Part shown: piece by piece, positions 27,228-37,078 of the stretch
Position numbering within the stretch: position 1 is the first letter of the stretch
Layout of the letters: every line of letters starts with the position of its first letter
DNA from: Faecalibacter rhinopitheci
Lineage (GTDB): Bacteria; Bacteroidota; Bacteroidia; Flavobacteriales; Weeksellaceae
Length of the DNA stretch: 64,000 nucleotides
Reading direction: 5' to 3'
Assembly (NCBI RefSeq): GCF_015234135.1
Contig: NZ_JADGIK010000008.1
Location: forward strand, 1-64,000
The notes under the pieces: model-generated
The model's input: the letters and a program-made list of their open reading frames with translations, nothing else
Told to the model about the DNA's origin: nothing
Database searches by the model: none
Position numbers and translations under genes: made by a program

Positions 27228-29359
27228 TAATCAATCAGTGATAATTGAATTTTTCTTTTTTCTATATCAATACCAATTACTGTAACTTCTACTTGTTGTT
27301 GTAAATGAACTTTTGTAGAAACGTCTGAAATATATTCGTTACATATTTTAGAAATATGAACCAATCCATTTTCTTTTAATCCGATATCTACAAAGCATCC
27401 AAAATTAGTAATATTATTAATGATTCCAGGAACTTTCATCCCAAGACTTAAATCCTCAAATTTCTTTAATCTAGCATCAAATCGAAAAACTTTTGCTGTA
27501 GATCTTGGGTCTAATCCAGGTTGTTCTAATTCTTTTAAAATATCTTCTAGTGTTGGAATTCCAACTTGTGGTGTAACGTATTTTTGAATATCTATTTGAG
27601 CAATTAATTCTTTATTCTGAATCAAATCTTTGATTTCAACACCCAAGTCTTTTGCCATTTTTTTTACAATTGAATATGATTCAGGATGTACAGCAGAATT
27701 ATCTAATGGATTTTTAGCGTTTGGGATGCGTAAGAAGGCAGAAGCTTGTTGAAATGCTTTATCTCCTAAGCGAGGAACTTTTTTTAATTCTTCTCTACTT
27801 TCAAAAGCACCATTTTCGGTTCTATATTGTATAATATTATCAGCTAATTTTTCACCAATTCCAGAAACATAATTTAATAAGTGTTTACTCGCTGTATTTA
27901 AGTTTACACCAACTTTATTTACACAGAATGAAACTACTTCATCCAATTCATTTTTTAATAATATTTGGTCAACATCATGTTGGTATTGTCCCACTCCAAT
28001 CGATTTAGGATCAATTTTTACAAGTTCTGCTAATGGGTCTTGTAGACGTCTTCCAATCGACACAGAACCACGTACGGTTACATCTTTGTCAGGAAATTCT
28101 TCACGCGCAATTTTAGAAGCAGAATACACAGAAGCACCAGCTTCGCTTACCACAAAAACTTTTAATATACGATCGAAAGCAATATTTTGAACTAAATTTT
28201 CAGTTTCTCGAGATGCTGTTCCATTACCAATAGAAATTGCTTCAATAGAATATGCATTAACTAATGAGCGTAATTTTTTGATTGCTCCTGCTTTATCATT
28301 TTGAGGTGCATGTGGATATATATTTTCGTTGTGTAACAAATTTCCTTGCTCATCTAAACATACCACTTTACAGCCCGATTTATACCCAGGATCTATGGCT
28401 AAGATGCGCTTTTCGCCTAAAGGAGGTGCAAGTAATAACTGATTAAGATTTTTAGAAAAAACATTGATAGAAGTTTTATCAGCATTTTGTTTAGCCTCTT
28501 TCAATACTTCATTAATAATTGATGGAGATAGTAAACGTTTATAACTGTCCTTAATGGCTTCTTCAATTATCCAAGAGACTTCGGGTTGTAAAGATTTTAC
28601 TAATGTATAATCAAGAAACTTAAATGCATCTTTTTTATCAATAGAAATAGATAATTTTAGATAACCTTCTCGTTCTCCTCGTAACATTGCTAATAATCGG
28701 TGAGAAGCACATTTTTTTAAAGGTTCTTCATATTCAAAATAGTTAGAGTAGACTTTAGCGCCTTCTTCTTCCATTTTTGCTTTAACTACTTTAGTCTGAA
28801 TTACAGCTTGTCGACGATACATCTCACGTAGACGTTGGCGAACATATTCATTCTCATTTATCCACTCTGCAATAATATGATTAACACCTTCAAGAGCATC
28901 TATATTTGTAGGAACTTCTTCCGATAAATAGCGCGATACCAATTTGTCTAGATCGATAATATTATTTTGTTTCATAATAATGCGAGCCAAAGGTTCCAAG
29001 CCTTTTTCTTTCGCAATAGTAGCCTTCGTTTTCTTTTTCTTCTTATAAGGAAGGTAAATATCCTCTAATTGATTTAAATCAAATGATTTGTTGATTTTAG
29101 ATTCTAAATCAACCGTTAATACATTCAATTCTTTTAAAGTTTCGAGTATAAAATTCTTACGATCTACGATTTCTTCGTAATTAGATTTCAACTTTTTAAT
29201 TGTCGAAATCTCAACCTCATCGAGATTTCCAGTCATTTCTTTGCGGTAACGAGCAATAAACGGGATAGTGAAATCTTCGTTTAAACACTTAATAGTGTTT
29301 AAAATAGATTTTTCTGAAACTGTTGGTAAAGAATTTTGAATGAATTGAATCAATTCCAT
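27227..29359 (-). CDS. tex: Tex family RNA-binding transcription accessory protein
   Basis: The 710-residue protein has the full Tex layout: N-terminal helical domain with IARYRKEMTGNLDEVEI, a YqgF-like RNase H fold (RILAIDPGYKSGCKVVCLD, about 320-338), a helix-hairpin-helix part (NTASKHLLNYVSGIGEKLAD), and a C-terminal S1 RNA-binding domain from about 635 (GMKVPGIINNITNFGCFVDI). Tex binds nucleic acids and is linked to transcription and stress tolerance. The minus-strand sequence GTATTTTGCG upstream is close to the -7 consensus. Confidence 0.94.
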   Translation of the reverse strand: MELIQFIQNSLPTVSEKSILNTIKCLNEDFTIPFIARYRKEMTGNLDEVEISTIKKLKSNYEEIVDRKNFILETLKELNVLTVDLESKINKSFDLNQLEDIYLPYKKKKKTKATIAKEKGLEPLARIIMKQNNIIDLDKLVSRYLSEEVPTNIDALEGVNHIIAEWINENEYVRQRLREMYRRQAVIQTKVVKAKMEEEGAKVYSNYFEYEEPLKKCASHRLLAMLRGEREGYLKLSISIDKKDAFKFLDYTLVKSLQPEVSWIIEEAIKDSYKRLLSPSIINEVLKEAKQNADKTSINVFSKNLNQLLLAPPLGEKRILAIDPGYKSGCKVVCLDEQGNLLHNENIYPHAPQNDKAGAIKKLRSLVNAYSIEAISIGNGTASRETENLVQNIAFDRILKVFVVSEAGASVYSASKIAREEFPDKDVTVRGSVSIGRRLQDPLAELVKIDPKSIGVGQYQHDVDQILLKNELDEVVSFCVNKVGVNLNTASKHLLNYVSGIGEKLADNIIQYRTENGAFESREELKKVPRLGDKAFQQASAFLRIPNAKNPLDNSAVHPESYSIVKKMAKDLGVEIKDLIQNKELIAQIDIQKYVTPQVGIPTLEDILKELEQPGLDPRSTAKVFRFDARLKKFEDLSLGMKVPGIINNITNFGCFVDIGLKENGLVHISKICNEYISDVSTKVHLQQQVEVTVIGIDIEKRKIQLSLID

Positions 29360-29556
29360 AAGAAATAATTAGGTGCGCAAAATACAAATTTTTTAGGAGA
29401 TTATTCTTCCAACAGGCATAAATAAAGGCTTATTAAGATGTATTGTTTTATGAAGTTTATATTTATTGAATTAAAATTTAAATAATGTGTTAATAAAATT
29501 GAGTTTATTTTATGTAAATGTTTGGAATATAAAAAATTAGTTTATAAATTAGCAAT

Positions 29557-29660
29557 AGGTAGTAGAGAGTAAGATTGATTTTTTTAATGTTAAATTTGCT
29601 TACATTTTGTAAGTTTAAAAATCAATTGGGTTTTAGTTTTTTAACTAAAACCCTTTTTTT
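29557..29660 (+). ncRNA. Candidate small RNA or attenuating leader
   Basis: Three helices are seen in order. An outer 10-bp stem pairs ATTGATTTTT (29574-29583) with AAAAATCAAT (29617-29626). An inner hairpin pairs CTTACA (29599-29604) with TGTAAG (29608-29613). A perfect 11-bp terminator stem (GGGTTTTAGTT at 29628, AACTAAAACCC ending 29653) is followed by seven T. A possible promoter is TTTG at 29521 with TATAAATT at 29543. The thioesterase ATG is 22 nt after the T run, so it may be a leader attenuator instead of a free RNA. Ends are estimates. Confidence 0.45.
29628..29660 (+). terminator. Strong terminator upstream of the thioesterase gene
   Basis: An 11-bp perfect stem with three G-C pairs at its base, a TTTT loop and a long T tract. 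It has no coding gene before it on this strand. Confidence 0.85.
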
Positions 29661-29681
29661 ATTTTTGGATTAAAATAAAAA

Positions 29682-30125
29682 ATGTCTCGTATTAAAATAA
29701 ATTTACCTACTTCTTCAATTTTCGATACTATAATTCCTGTTCGTATTACAGATCTTAATTATGGAAATCATTTAGCTAATGATCGTCTATTATCTATTAT
29801 ACATGAGGCGCGTGTACAATTTCTAAATCATTTTGGATGGAATGAAATGAATGTTGGTGGCGTAGGAATTATAATGGCTGATGTAGGTATTGAATATAAA
29901 AATCAGGCTTATTACGGAGATGAGTTAAAAATATCTATTTCGGTAGGCGAATTTTCACGTGCAAGTTTTGATATTTTTTATGAGATAAAATGCCAAGACA
30001 AACTAATTGCAAAAGTAAAAACAGGTATTGTTACATTTAATTACCAAGAAAATAAAGTAGTTGAGGTCCCAGAAAAAGTGAAATTAATGTTTAAAAACGA
30101 AAATGATACAAACAAAACAATTTAG
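29682..30125 (+). CDS. Acyl-CoA thioesterase family (4HBT hot-dog) protein
   Basis: The 147-residue protein is a single hot-dog domain: VRITDLNYGNHLANDRLLSI (about 21-40, in which Asp and the following region form the 4HBT active-site pattern), IIMADVGIEYKNQAYYGDEL, and FEIKCQDKLIAKVKTGIVTF-like strands. Such enzymes hydrolyse acyl-CoA thioesters. The substrate is unknown. It lies 23 bp upstream of the RsmB-like gene, which has its own -7 element in between. Confidence 0.82.
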   Translation: MSRIKINLPTSSIFDTIIPVRITDLNYGNHLANDRLLSIIHEARVQFLNHFGWNEMNVGGVGIIMADVGIEYKNQAYYGDELKISISVGEFSRASFDIFYEIKCQDKLIAKVKTGIVTFNYQENKVVEVPEKVKLMFKNENDTNKTI

Positions 30126-30131
30126 TCTTTG

Positions 30132-30139
30132 TATTTTTG
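30132..30139 (+). promoter_or_regulatory. Predicted -7 element of the RsmB-like gene
   Basis: TATTTTTG is an exact TAnnTTTG match 9 nt before the ATG at 30149. Transcripts would have a leader of only about five bases. It rules out the in-frame TTG at 30137 as a start. Confidence 0.6.
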
Positions 30140-30148
30140 CACCGAATT

Positions 30149-31357
30149 ATGAAGATTTTACCGTATAAAAATTTGTTTATCGGAATTACCGATACATTAA
30201 ATAATATTTTCTTTGAGGGAAAATATGCAGATAAAGAAGTTGAACGTACCCTTAAGTCGAACAAGCTATGGGGAGCAAGAGATCGTGCTTTTATTGCAGA
30301 GACGGTTTACGATTTAGTACGTTGGAAAAGATTAGTAGAAGGAGGGATGGCAAGACCTTTATCTCCAGAAACTATTTGGGAATTTGTAGGAACTTGGTTT
30401 GCATTAGATCCAGATCAAAAATTACCATCTTGGGAAGAATTTGCTCGTATTAATCATAAAGAAATTTTAAAAAGACACCATGAATCTGCAAAAAATATTG
30501 CAGTAGCAGAATCATACCCTGATTGGATGTTTGAAGTTTGTTTAGATGAATTAGGTAAAAACCGTTGGATTGAAGAGGCGCAGGCTATGAATAGTGCTGC
30601 ACCAACAGTTTTACGTGTAAATACACTAAAAACTGATCGTAAAACTTTGCAAAAATTATTGAAAGAGCGTAGTATTAAAACTAAGCTTTTATCATTATAT
30701 CAAGATGCAGTAGAATTAGAAGAAAAAACAAATATCTTTAGAACGGATGAGTTTCAAAATGGGTTTTTTGAAGTTCAAGATGCCGGTTCTCAGATGATTG
30801 CTCCATATTTACGTGTTGAGCCAGGAATGCGCGTAGTTGATGCTTGTGCTGGAGCTGGAGGGAAAACATTACATTTAGCTTCATTAATGAAAAACAAAGG
30901 GCAAATTATTGCCATGGATATTCATGAGTGGAAATTGAAGGAACTAAAACGTCGTGCTTCTCGTAATGATGTACAAAATGTTCAAACAAGATTAATTGAG
31001 GCTAAAACAATTAAAAAGATGGCTAATACTGCCGATCGTTTATTAATTGATGCACCATGTTCAGGAATGGGAGTTTTACGTCGTAATCCCGATGCTAAAT
31101 GGAAATTACAACCTGCATTTTTAGATGAAATTCGTAAAACACAAGCAATGATCTTAAACGATTATGCTAAAGTGGTTAAAGTTGGAGGTCTAATTGTATA
31201 TGCAACATGCTCTATTTTACCTTCTGAAAATGAAAAACAGGTTCAGAAATTTATAGAGAATAATCCAAATTATAAATTAATAAGTGATAAAACATATTAT
31301 CCTTCTGAAACAGGATATGATGGTTTTTACATGTCATTAATAGAACGTATTGCTTAA
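30149..31357 (+). CDS. RsmB/NOP family RNA cytosine-C5 methyltransferase
   Basis: The protein (402 residues from the ATG at 30149) joins an N-terminal NusB-like part to a SAM-dependent methyltransferase domain. Motif I is VVDACAGAGGKTLHLASL. The two cysteines of the m5C mechanism are in LIDAPCSGMG and YATCSILPSENE. It should methylate a cytosine in rRNA, as RsmB does at 16S position 967, or in tRNA. The target is not decided by the sequence. The longer frame to a TTG at 30137 overlaps the promoter. Confidence 0.9.
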   Translation: MKILPYKNLFIGITDTLNNIFFEGKYADKEVERTLKSNKLWGARDRAFIAETVYDLVRWKRLVEGGMARPLSPETIWEFVGTWFALDPDQKLPSWEEFARINHKEILKRHHESAKNIAVAESYPDWMFEVCLDELGKNRWIEEAQAMNSAAPTVLRVNTLKTDRKTLQKLLKERSIKTKLLSLYQDAVELEEKTNIFRTDEFQNGFFEVQDAGSQMIAPYLRVEPGMRVVDACAGAGGKTLHLASLMKNKGQIIAMDIHEWKLKELKRRASRNDVQNVQTRLIEAKTIKKMANTADRLLIDAPCSGMGVLRRNPDAKWKLQPAFLDEIRKTQAMILNDYAKVVKVGGLIVYATCSILPSENEKQVQKFIENNPNYKLISDKTYYPSETGYDGFYMSLIERIA

Positions 31358-31375
31358 TTATAAGCTTAATTATAA

Positions 31376-31409
31376 AAAAAGGATTGAGGCAACTCAATCT
31401 TTTTTTTTA
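31376..31409 (+). terminator. Terminator of the RsmB-like gene
   Basis: GATTGAG and CTCAATC form a stem with a short GCAA-type loop, followed by nine T. Confidence 0.9.
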
Positions 31410-31595
31410 TAATTTAATTTTAAATATTTAATTTACAATAAGTTTACAGTTTTTACATACTTTATAATATATCTTTATAACATATAACAATCTATTTATC
31501 AGGCTTTTTATATATAGTTGTAACTTTATAGATATTTGTACGATCAACTATCAGTAAGAAGAATTAATAACTAAAAAAAGAGAAGAAATCTTTAG

Positions 31596-31603
31596 TAAAT
31601 TTG
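31596..31603 (+). promoter_or_regulatory. Predicted -7 element of the JmjC-like gene
   Basis: TAAATTTG matches the consensus 20 nt before the ATG. No clear -33 TTG precedes it. Confidence 0.5.
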
Positions 31604-31623
31604 TTTAAATTTTTATTTAAAAG

Positions 31624-32490
31624 ATGGGACTTAATTTTACTGAAGTTGAAAGATTGGAATCAATTTCTGCAAAAGATTTTCAGAAATTTTATGTAAAACC
31701 TCAGAAACCTGTAGTTATTGAACGGATTACGGAGGATTGGCCTGCATATGAAAAATGGAATTTTGAGTATATAAAAAATGTTGCTGGAGATAAAATTGTA
31801 CCTTTGTATAACAATGACCCTGTCGATTATACAAAGAAAGTTAATGAACCAGTTGCTAAAATGAAAATGAAAGAGTATGTAGATCTTTTACAAAAAGAGC
31901 CTACAGATCTTAGAATTTTTCTTTATAACTTAATGAGTCAAGTGCCTGAGCTACAAAATGATTATAAAATGCCTAACCTAGGACTTAATCTTTTTAAATC
32001 ATTGCCTATGCTATTTTTTGGAGGTGCTGGGTCTAATGTTTTCATGCATTATGATATAGATTTAGCAAATATTTTACACTTTCATTTTGCAGGAGAAAAA
32101 AAATGTATCATTGTTCCGCCACAGGACTCAAAATATATGTATAAAATTCCTTATTCTGTGATTTGTAGAGAAGATATTGACTTTGATAATCCTGATTTTA
32201 ATAAATGGCCAGCGTTGAAAAATATAAATCCTATGGTGGCAGATTTAAAGCACGGAGAAATGCTTTATATGCCAGAAGGATGGTGGCATTATATGAAATA
32301 TATAACACCAGGATTTTCGATGAGTCTTCGTTCGCTACCTCATAAACCCAAAAACCTTTCGGAAGCTATATACAATATATTCATTATGAGAAATATTGAT
32401 AATGTAATGAGAAAGCTAAAAGGTCAGGATTGGGTTGTGGAAAAAAATGAGAAAGCAATAATTAATACAAATAAATTAATCACTAAATAA
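31624..32490 (+). CDS. JmjC/cupin-8 type 2-oxoglutarate dioxygenase-like protein
   Basis: The 288-residue protein has the cupin-8 fold. VFMHYDIDLANILHFHFAGE (about 140-159) gives the HxD iron ligands (His142 and Asp144), KKCIIVPPQDSKYMY follows, and LYMPEGWWHYMKY provides the distal His. N-terminal PQKPVVIERITEDWPAYEKW is the family's substrate-loop region. Related enzymes hydroxylate protein side chains, including ribosomal proteins. The substrate here is unknown. It is a single gene. Confidence 0.87.
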   Translation: MGLNFTEVERLESISAKDFQKFYVKPQKPVVIERITEDWPAYEKWNFEYIKNVAGDKIVPLYNNDPVDYTKKVNEPVAKMKMKEYVDLLQKEPTDLRIFLYNLMSQVPELQNDYKMPNLGLNLFKSLPMLFFGGAGSNVFMHYDIDLANILHFHFAGEKKCIIVPPQDSKYMYKIPYSVICREDIDFDNPDFNKWPALKNINPMVADLKHGEMLYMPEGWWHYMKYITPGFSMSLRSLPHKPKNLSEAIYNIFIMRNIDNVMRKLKGQDWVVEKNEKAIINTNKLITK

Positions 32491-32654
32491 CTTAACGATT
32501 ACCGAAAAATTTTCTTTTATAAAGGAATTACTTAAATGTATATTCCTTTTTTTATGCTTTAAACATTAATTAAAATCTAGTCATATAAATGGCTGTTTTT
32601 TATTTATTTCTAATCTTATCATCTTTGCAGAAAAATTTTCGGATTTTAAAATTT

Positions 32655-33971
32655 ATGGATAATAAAAAAGGTAATTTTTGGGCTTTGCTCCCATTGATTG
32701 TATTTATAGTAGTTTATTTTACAGCTTCTGTTGCATTAAATGATTTTTATGCAGTGCCGGCTATTTTGGTTTTTGTGTTATCGTTAATTATAGCATTGTT
32801 ACAATTTCCTAAAATCAGTTTTAATAAAAAGATTGAAGCATTCTGTAAAGGTGCAGGAGATGAAACAATTATATTAATGATTTTAATATTTTTATTGGCA
32901 GGTGCTTTTGGTAGTTTAGGAGCAGTAACAGGAGCAGTAACGTCTACAGTTAATCTTTTTGTTACCTATCTGCCGCCAAGTTTTATAGTTGCAGGATTTT
33001 TTATCATTTCTTGTTTTATTGCGACGTCAATAGGAACTTCAGTAGGAACTATTGTTACTTTAGCTCCTATAGCTGTAGAGCTGGAAAAAATGATTCCGGG
33101 ATCCTTAGCATTACTTTTGGGAGCAATAGTAGGAGGAGCAATGTTTGGAGATAATTTATCTTTTATATCCGATACAACTATTGCTGCAACTAGAACTCAA
33201 AATGTAGATATGAAAGATAAATTTAAAGCAAATTTTATAGTTGTTTTACCTGCTGCGATTATTTCTACAATTTTATATTTTGCTTTTTCTCAAAACTTTG
33301 ATAGTACACAATTAGAACAACAAAATCTTCCTTTTGATATTATTTCTATTATTCCTTACTTCTTAGTATTTGGTTTAGCTATTTTTGGAGTCAATGTTAT
33401 TTGGTCGTTAATCATAGGTATTTTATCATTTTTAATAATCGGTATATTCAATACCTCTGTACCATTTTTAGACCTTATTTCTAGTATAAATAATGGATTT
33501 AAAGGCATGTTTGAATTAAGTATTCTATGTCTAATTATAGGAGGAGTTGTAAGTATAATTCGGTTAAATGGAGGATTAGATTATATCATTAATATATTTA
33601 CCAAGAATATAAAAAATAAAAAACAAGCAGAATTAAGTATTGCAGGTTTAACAGCATTAGCAGATGCAGCATTAGCTAATAATACAATTGCTATACTTAT
33701 TGTTGGAAATGTCGCTAAAGAGATTTCTAATAAACATAATTTAGAGCCTAGGAGAGTTGCAAGCATTTTAGATACTGTATCATGTTTTATACAAGGAATA
33801 ATCCCATATGGTGCCCAAATTTTAGCGGCAGTTGCAGTCACAAAAGTGGTGGAATCTAATATAACATTAGTTACTCCAGTCGATGTGATTTCTAATCTAT
33901 ATTATCCTTTTTTTACAGGGATTTGTACGCTAGTTTATATATTTATATATACTCAAAAAAAAGAGGTTTAA
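32655..33971 (+). CDS. NhaC-family Na+/H+ antiporter
   Basis: From the ATG at 32655 the protein has 438 residues and about eleven membrane helices. Motifs shared with NhaC and related carriers are FIATSIGTSVGTIVTLAPIA, GGAMFGDNLSFISDTTIAAT and ALADAALANNTIAILIVGN. It would exchange sodium, or an amine or carboxylate with protons. The open frame extends 22 codons upstream to 32589. That stretch holds a -7-like CATCTTTG and lacks family similarity, so the shorter start is preferred. Confidence 0.85.
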   Translation: MDNKKGNFWALLPLIVFIVVYFTASVALNDFYAVPAILVFVLSLIIALLQFPKISFNKKIEAFCKGAGDETIILMILIFLLAGAFGSLGAVTGAVTSTVNLFVTYLPPSFIVAGFFIISCFIATSIGTSVGTIVTLAPIAVELEKMIPGSLALLLGAIVGGAMFGDNLSFISDTTIAATRTQNVDMKDKFKANFIVVLPAAIISTILYFAFSQNFDSTQLEQQNLPFDIISIIPYFLVFGLAIFGVNVIWSLIIGILSFLIIGIFNTSVPFLDLISSINNGFKGMFELSILCLIIGGVVSIIRLNGGLDYIINIFTKNIKNKKQAELSIAGLTALADAALANNTIAILIVGNVAKEISNKHNLEPRRVASILDTVSCFIQGIIPYGAQILAAVAVTKVVESNITLVTPVDVISNLYYPFFTGICTLVYIFIYTQKKEV

Positions 33972-34015
33972 AATCATAATTGATTTATGATAAGAACGCA
34001 TCAAATAATATTTTG

Positions 34016-34023
34016 TAATTTTG
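34016..34023 (+). promoter_or_regulatory. Predicted -7 element of mnmA
   Basis: TAATTTTG fits the consensus 19 nt before the mnmA ATG, with GCATACTG after it as at several other starts in this window. Confidence 0.55.
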
Positions 34024-34042
34024 CATACTGAAATTTAAGAGA

Positions 34043-35236
34043 ATGAAAAGAGTTGTCGTAGGACTTTCTGGAGGAGTAGATTCAAGTGTAACAGCATATT
34101 TGTTAAAAGAACAAGGGTATGATGTGATTGGACTATTTATGCGTAACTGGAACGATGCTTCGGTAACATTGGAAGATGAATGTCCATGGATCGAAGATAG
34201 TGCAGATGCTTTGTTAATCGCTGAAAAATTAGGGATACCTTTTCAGGTGATAGATATGTCAGATTCATACAAAGAACGTATAGTTGATTATATGTTCAAA
34301 GAATATGAACAGGGTAGAACTCCAAACCCAGATGTACTATGTAACAGAGAAATTAAATTTGACTTGTTTTTAAAAACTGCTCTAGAGTTAGGTGCGGATT
34401 ATGTAGCTACAGGACATTATGCTCGAAAGACATCTTTTATAAATGAAGAAGGAAAAGAAATCTTCCAATTATTAAAAGGAAGTGATAATAACAAGGATCA
34501 ATCTTATTTCTTATGTCAATTATCGCAAGACCAATTATCAAAAGCCTTATTTCCAATTGGAGATATTGAAAAGCCTGAGGTTAGAAGAATTGCTAAAGAA
34601 CAAGGATTAATTACTGCGGATAAAAAAGATTCACAAGGATTATGTTTTATTGGTAAAGTAAGTTTACCAGAATTCTTGCAACAACAATTAAAAGCTAAAA
34701 AAGGACAAATTCTTGAAGTAGCAAAAGATTGGAAAGGTTACCAAAGAGATATTCCTCTTTTTAATAATAAATATGAAGCATTAGAATTCGAAGCAAAAGG
34801 ATTTTCTTATGCTTCTGTAGATGGGCAAGTTGTTGGTGAACATCAAGGTGCGCATTTCTTTACTAGAGGGCAACGTAAAGGACTAGGAGTAGGAGGAAAA
34901 GTAGAGGCATTATTTGTTATAGATACAGATGTAGAAGAAAATATTATCTACACAGGGCAAGGAACTAATCATCCTGGATTGTTAAAGAAAGCTTTATTTA
35001 TTAAAGAAGATGAAATTCATTGGGTAAGAGAAGACTTAGCTTTACAGGAAGGTGAAACGCTAGAGGTGCAAGCACGTATACGTTATCGCCAGCCTTTACA
35101 AACTGCAATTCTACATAAAGCAAAAGAGGGATTGTATGTGGAATTCTTAAATCCGCAATCTGCAATTACTCAAGGTCAGTTTTGTGCATATTATATTAAT
35201 GAGGAATTAGTCGGGTCAGGAGTAATAAACTATTAA
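34043..35236 (+). CDS. mnmA: tRNA-specific 2-thiouridylase MnmA
   Basis: MnmA puts the sulfur on C2 of the wobble uridine in tRNAs for Lys, Glu and Gln. The 397-residue protein has the PP-loop [15 protein letters not shown] at its N terminus. The catalytic cysteines are in [15 protein letters not shown] and [10 protein letters not shown], and the tRNA-contact region [11 protein letters not shown] is also present. The family is normally 360-400 residues. It acts on the same nucleotide as MnmD at 10.7 kb. Confidence 0.96.
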   Translation: MKRVVVGLSGGVDSSVTAYLLKEQGYDVIGLFMRNWNDASVTLEDECPWIEDSADALLIAEKLGIPFQVIDMSDSYKERIVDYMFKEYEQGRTPNPDVLCNREIKFDLFLKTALELGADYVATGHYARKTSFINEEGKEIFQLLKGSDNNKDQSYFLCQLSQDQLSKALFPIGDIEKPEVRRIAKEQGLITADKKDSQGLCFIGKVSLPEFLQQQLKAKKGQILEVAKDWKGYQRDIPLFNNKYEALEFEAKGFSYASVDGQVVGEHQGAHFFTRGQRKGLGVGGKVEALFVIDTDVEENIIYTGQGTNHPGLLKKALFIKEDEIHWVREDLALQEGETLEVQARIRYRQPLQTAILHKAKEGLYVEFLNPQSAITQGQFCAYYINEELVGSGVINY

Positions 35237-35262
35237 AATATATTATATCATATTATATAAAG

Positions 35263-35295
35263 AACGTTCAACTTAATTGTTGAACGTTTTTTTTT
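35263..35295 (+). terminator. Terminator of mnmA
   Basis: AACGTTCAAC and GTTGAACGTT form a perfect 10-bp stem with a TTAATT loop and a nine-base T run. Confidence 0.9.
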
Positions 35296-35482
35296 GAGAA
35301 TACTTTAGATTATTTTATAAATTCTAAATAAATTTTCTCGCTTGAATAGAATTTATTTCATCGTAAATATATATTATAATACGAGACCATTTATATTTAA
35401 AATCTAACTATATTAATCACTGTAATTAATCCTAAAAAAATGATTGATTATAAAATATATTATCTAAAAGATTTATTTTTTT

Positions 35483-36526
35483 ATGAATATTAAAAATTGG
35501 TTTTATTATACAATTATAATTGTAGTATTATCGGCATGTTCTGCAATGCATAATGTACCTAGTTCGCAAGTACCTAATAATTTTATAAATCCTAATATCA
35601 CAAGTGCATATGTGGATCAAAACGGGAATTTTTATCCTAATCAATGGGAAAATAAGTTTGGACAAGCGCCCAAAAAAGCTACCCGAAAGGAATATTCATT
35701 GATGAAAATAGCTACTGAAAATGGTTTTCAACAAGATTTAATATCGTTTGAAAATACTCAGTTAAAAGCATTTGCAAATCGCGTTAAAAACAAAAAGAGG
35801 GTTATTATTTTCATACATGGAATTAATAATGACTACATGTCTAGTTTAAAAAATTATAATAAAGCGCGCAACTTTATGGATTTGAATAAAACTACTGATG
35901 AGGTCGTTAATTTTTATTGGGACGGATTAGTTACAAATAATATTTTTGGCGCGGCTAAAGTTTGGGTGAGTGCCACAACAAATAGCCAATTAGCAGGTGA
36001 ATATGGGTTACGAAGAATATTAAATTCTATAAGTAATAAAGAGATTTATTTAATTTCTCATAGTAGAGGTGCAGCAGTAGTATTAAGTGCTTTGCGTAAT
36101 CCTGAACTAAAATATGTGGAAAAAAGAATTGCTGAAAATTTTCATCATATTGATGTGGAAAATGCGGCTCCTTTAGCCGAAAATAGCAATAAAATTTATA
36201 GTATCATGATAGCGCCTGCAATCGGTGTAAAAGACTTTAAAACGGAAGAAGGAAATTTCAAAGAGTTTTCTAAGCAATTAAAAATGATTCATAGTACAAT
36301 AAACGAAACTGATTTTATTTTAGGCAAAGGAAAAACCGGAATTTTAGCAAGTAGTTTTACATCTACAGATTTTGGGTTTGATCCTAAAACTCATCAAGAA
36401 ATAGCGACACAATACAATCTTTGTGAAACCACAGATTTCACAGGACAGAAATCTCATGATTTTAAAGATTATATTGTAAATCCTAAATTCAAAGAAATAT
36501 TAAAAAAATTCAAACTTTCTAAATAA
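35483..36526 (+). CDS. Lipoprotein with alpha/beta-hydrolase features
   Basis: The 347-residue protein has a lipoprotein signal with lipobox VLSAC (Cys19). VIIFIHGINNDYMSS (about 110-124) looks like the oxyanion region of an alpha/beta hydrolase, and LISHSRGAAVVL (about 194-205) like the nucleophile elbow, with SHSRG in place of GxSxG. Related DUF900-like and esterase-like proteins share this pattern. A lipid-anchored esterase is likely, but acid and histidine partners cannot be picked with confidence. It is a single gene. Confidence 0.72.
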   Translation: MNIKNWFYYTIIIVVLSACSAMHNVPSSQVPNNFINPNITSAYVDQNGNFYPNQWENKFGQAPKKATRKEYSLMKIATENGFQQDLISFENTQLKAFANRVKNKKRVIIFIHGINNDYMSSLKNYNKARNFMDLNKTTDEVVNFYWDGLVTNNIFGAAKVWVSATTNSQLAGEYGLRRILNSISNKEIYLISHSRGAAVVLSALRNPELKYVEKRIAENFHHIDVENAAPLAENSNKIYSIMIAPAIGVKDFKTEEGNFKEFSKQLKMIHSTINETDFILGKGKTGILASSFTSTDFGFDPKTHQEIATQYNLCETTDFTGQKSHDFKDYIVNPKFKEILKKFKLSK

Positions 36527-36552
36527 TAGTAATATAACTCTTTGAATTAATA

Positions 36553-37044
36553 TTATTTTTTAAATTCAATAACTTCTAAATTTTGTATTTTACCATTATC
36601 TAATTCAAAACGTAACATAGTTCTCACGTGGTGAAATCCATGTTTTCCTACTGCTCCAGGATTTAAATGAATTAATCCTAGGTTTTTATCAGGCATTACT
36701 TTTAGGATATGTGAGTGTCCACAAATAAAGACTTTGGGAGGATTAGATAAAATATCATTTTTTATTTTCGGATTATATTTTCCTGGATAACCACCAATAT
36801 GCGTTATCCATACATCTACACCTTCTAATGTAAATCGATTATTTAATGGATATACAGCTCGTACAGTATGATCATCAATATTTCCATACACGGCACGTAC
36901 AGGTTTTATTTTTTCTAATTGATCCATTACACTAATATCACCAATATCACCAGCATGCCATATTTCATCAGCTTGTTTTGCGTATTCTAGGATTCGATCA
37001 TCTATATACGAATGTGTGTCTGAAAGTAAAAGGATTTTCTTCAA
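36553..37044 (-). CDS. YfcE/MJ0936-like metallophosphoesterase
   Basis: The 163-residue protein is a minimal calcineurin-like phosphoesterase. Metal-binding motifs appear in order: LLSDTHSYIDD (about 6-16), WHAGDIGD (about 29-36), VYGNIDDH, and FICGHSHILKV with the final histidines. Members are Mn2+ or Ni2+ dependent phosphodiesterases with broad in vitro activity. It is divergent from truA; its ATG is only 34 bp from the truA start. Confidence 0.92.
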   Translation of the reverse strand: MKKILLLSDTHSYIDDRILEYAKQADEIWHAGDIGDISVMDQLEKIKPVRAVYGNIDDHTVRAVYPLNNRFTLEGVDVWITHIGGYPGKYNPKIKNDILSNPPKVFICGHSHILKVMPDKNLGLIHLNPGAVGKHGFHHVRTMLRFELDNGKIQNLEVIEFKK

Positions 37045-37051
37045 AAGGTTG

Positions 37052-37059
37052 TATTTTTG
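37052..37059 (+). promoter_or_regulatory. Predicted -7 element of truA
   Basis: TATTTTTG lies 20 nt before the preferred TTG start at 37079. This promoter makes the GTG start at 37016, inside the divergent gene, impossible for the main transcript. Confidence 0.55.
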
Positions 37060-37078
37060 CTGTTCAAATTTACAACAA

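Larger units (their letters stand above)
29360..29681. other. 322-bp intergenic region between tex and the thioesterase gene
   Basis: The left part (29360-29400) holds the tex start region on the minus strand. The middle is featureless AT-rich sequence. The right part, about 29540-29665, is a structured segment ending in a perfect terminator on the plus strand although no plus-strand gene precedes it. It is listed separately as a candidate RNA. Confidence 0.7.

Noticed and set aside
37016-37078. GTG start for truA
   Set aside because: It lies within the divergent phosphoesterase gene and upstream of the predicted truA -7 element.
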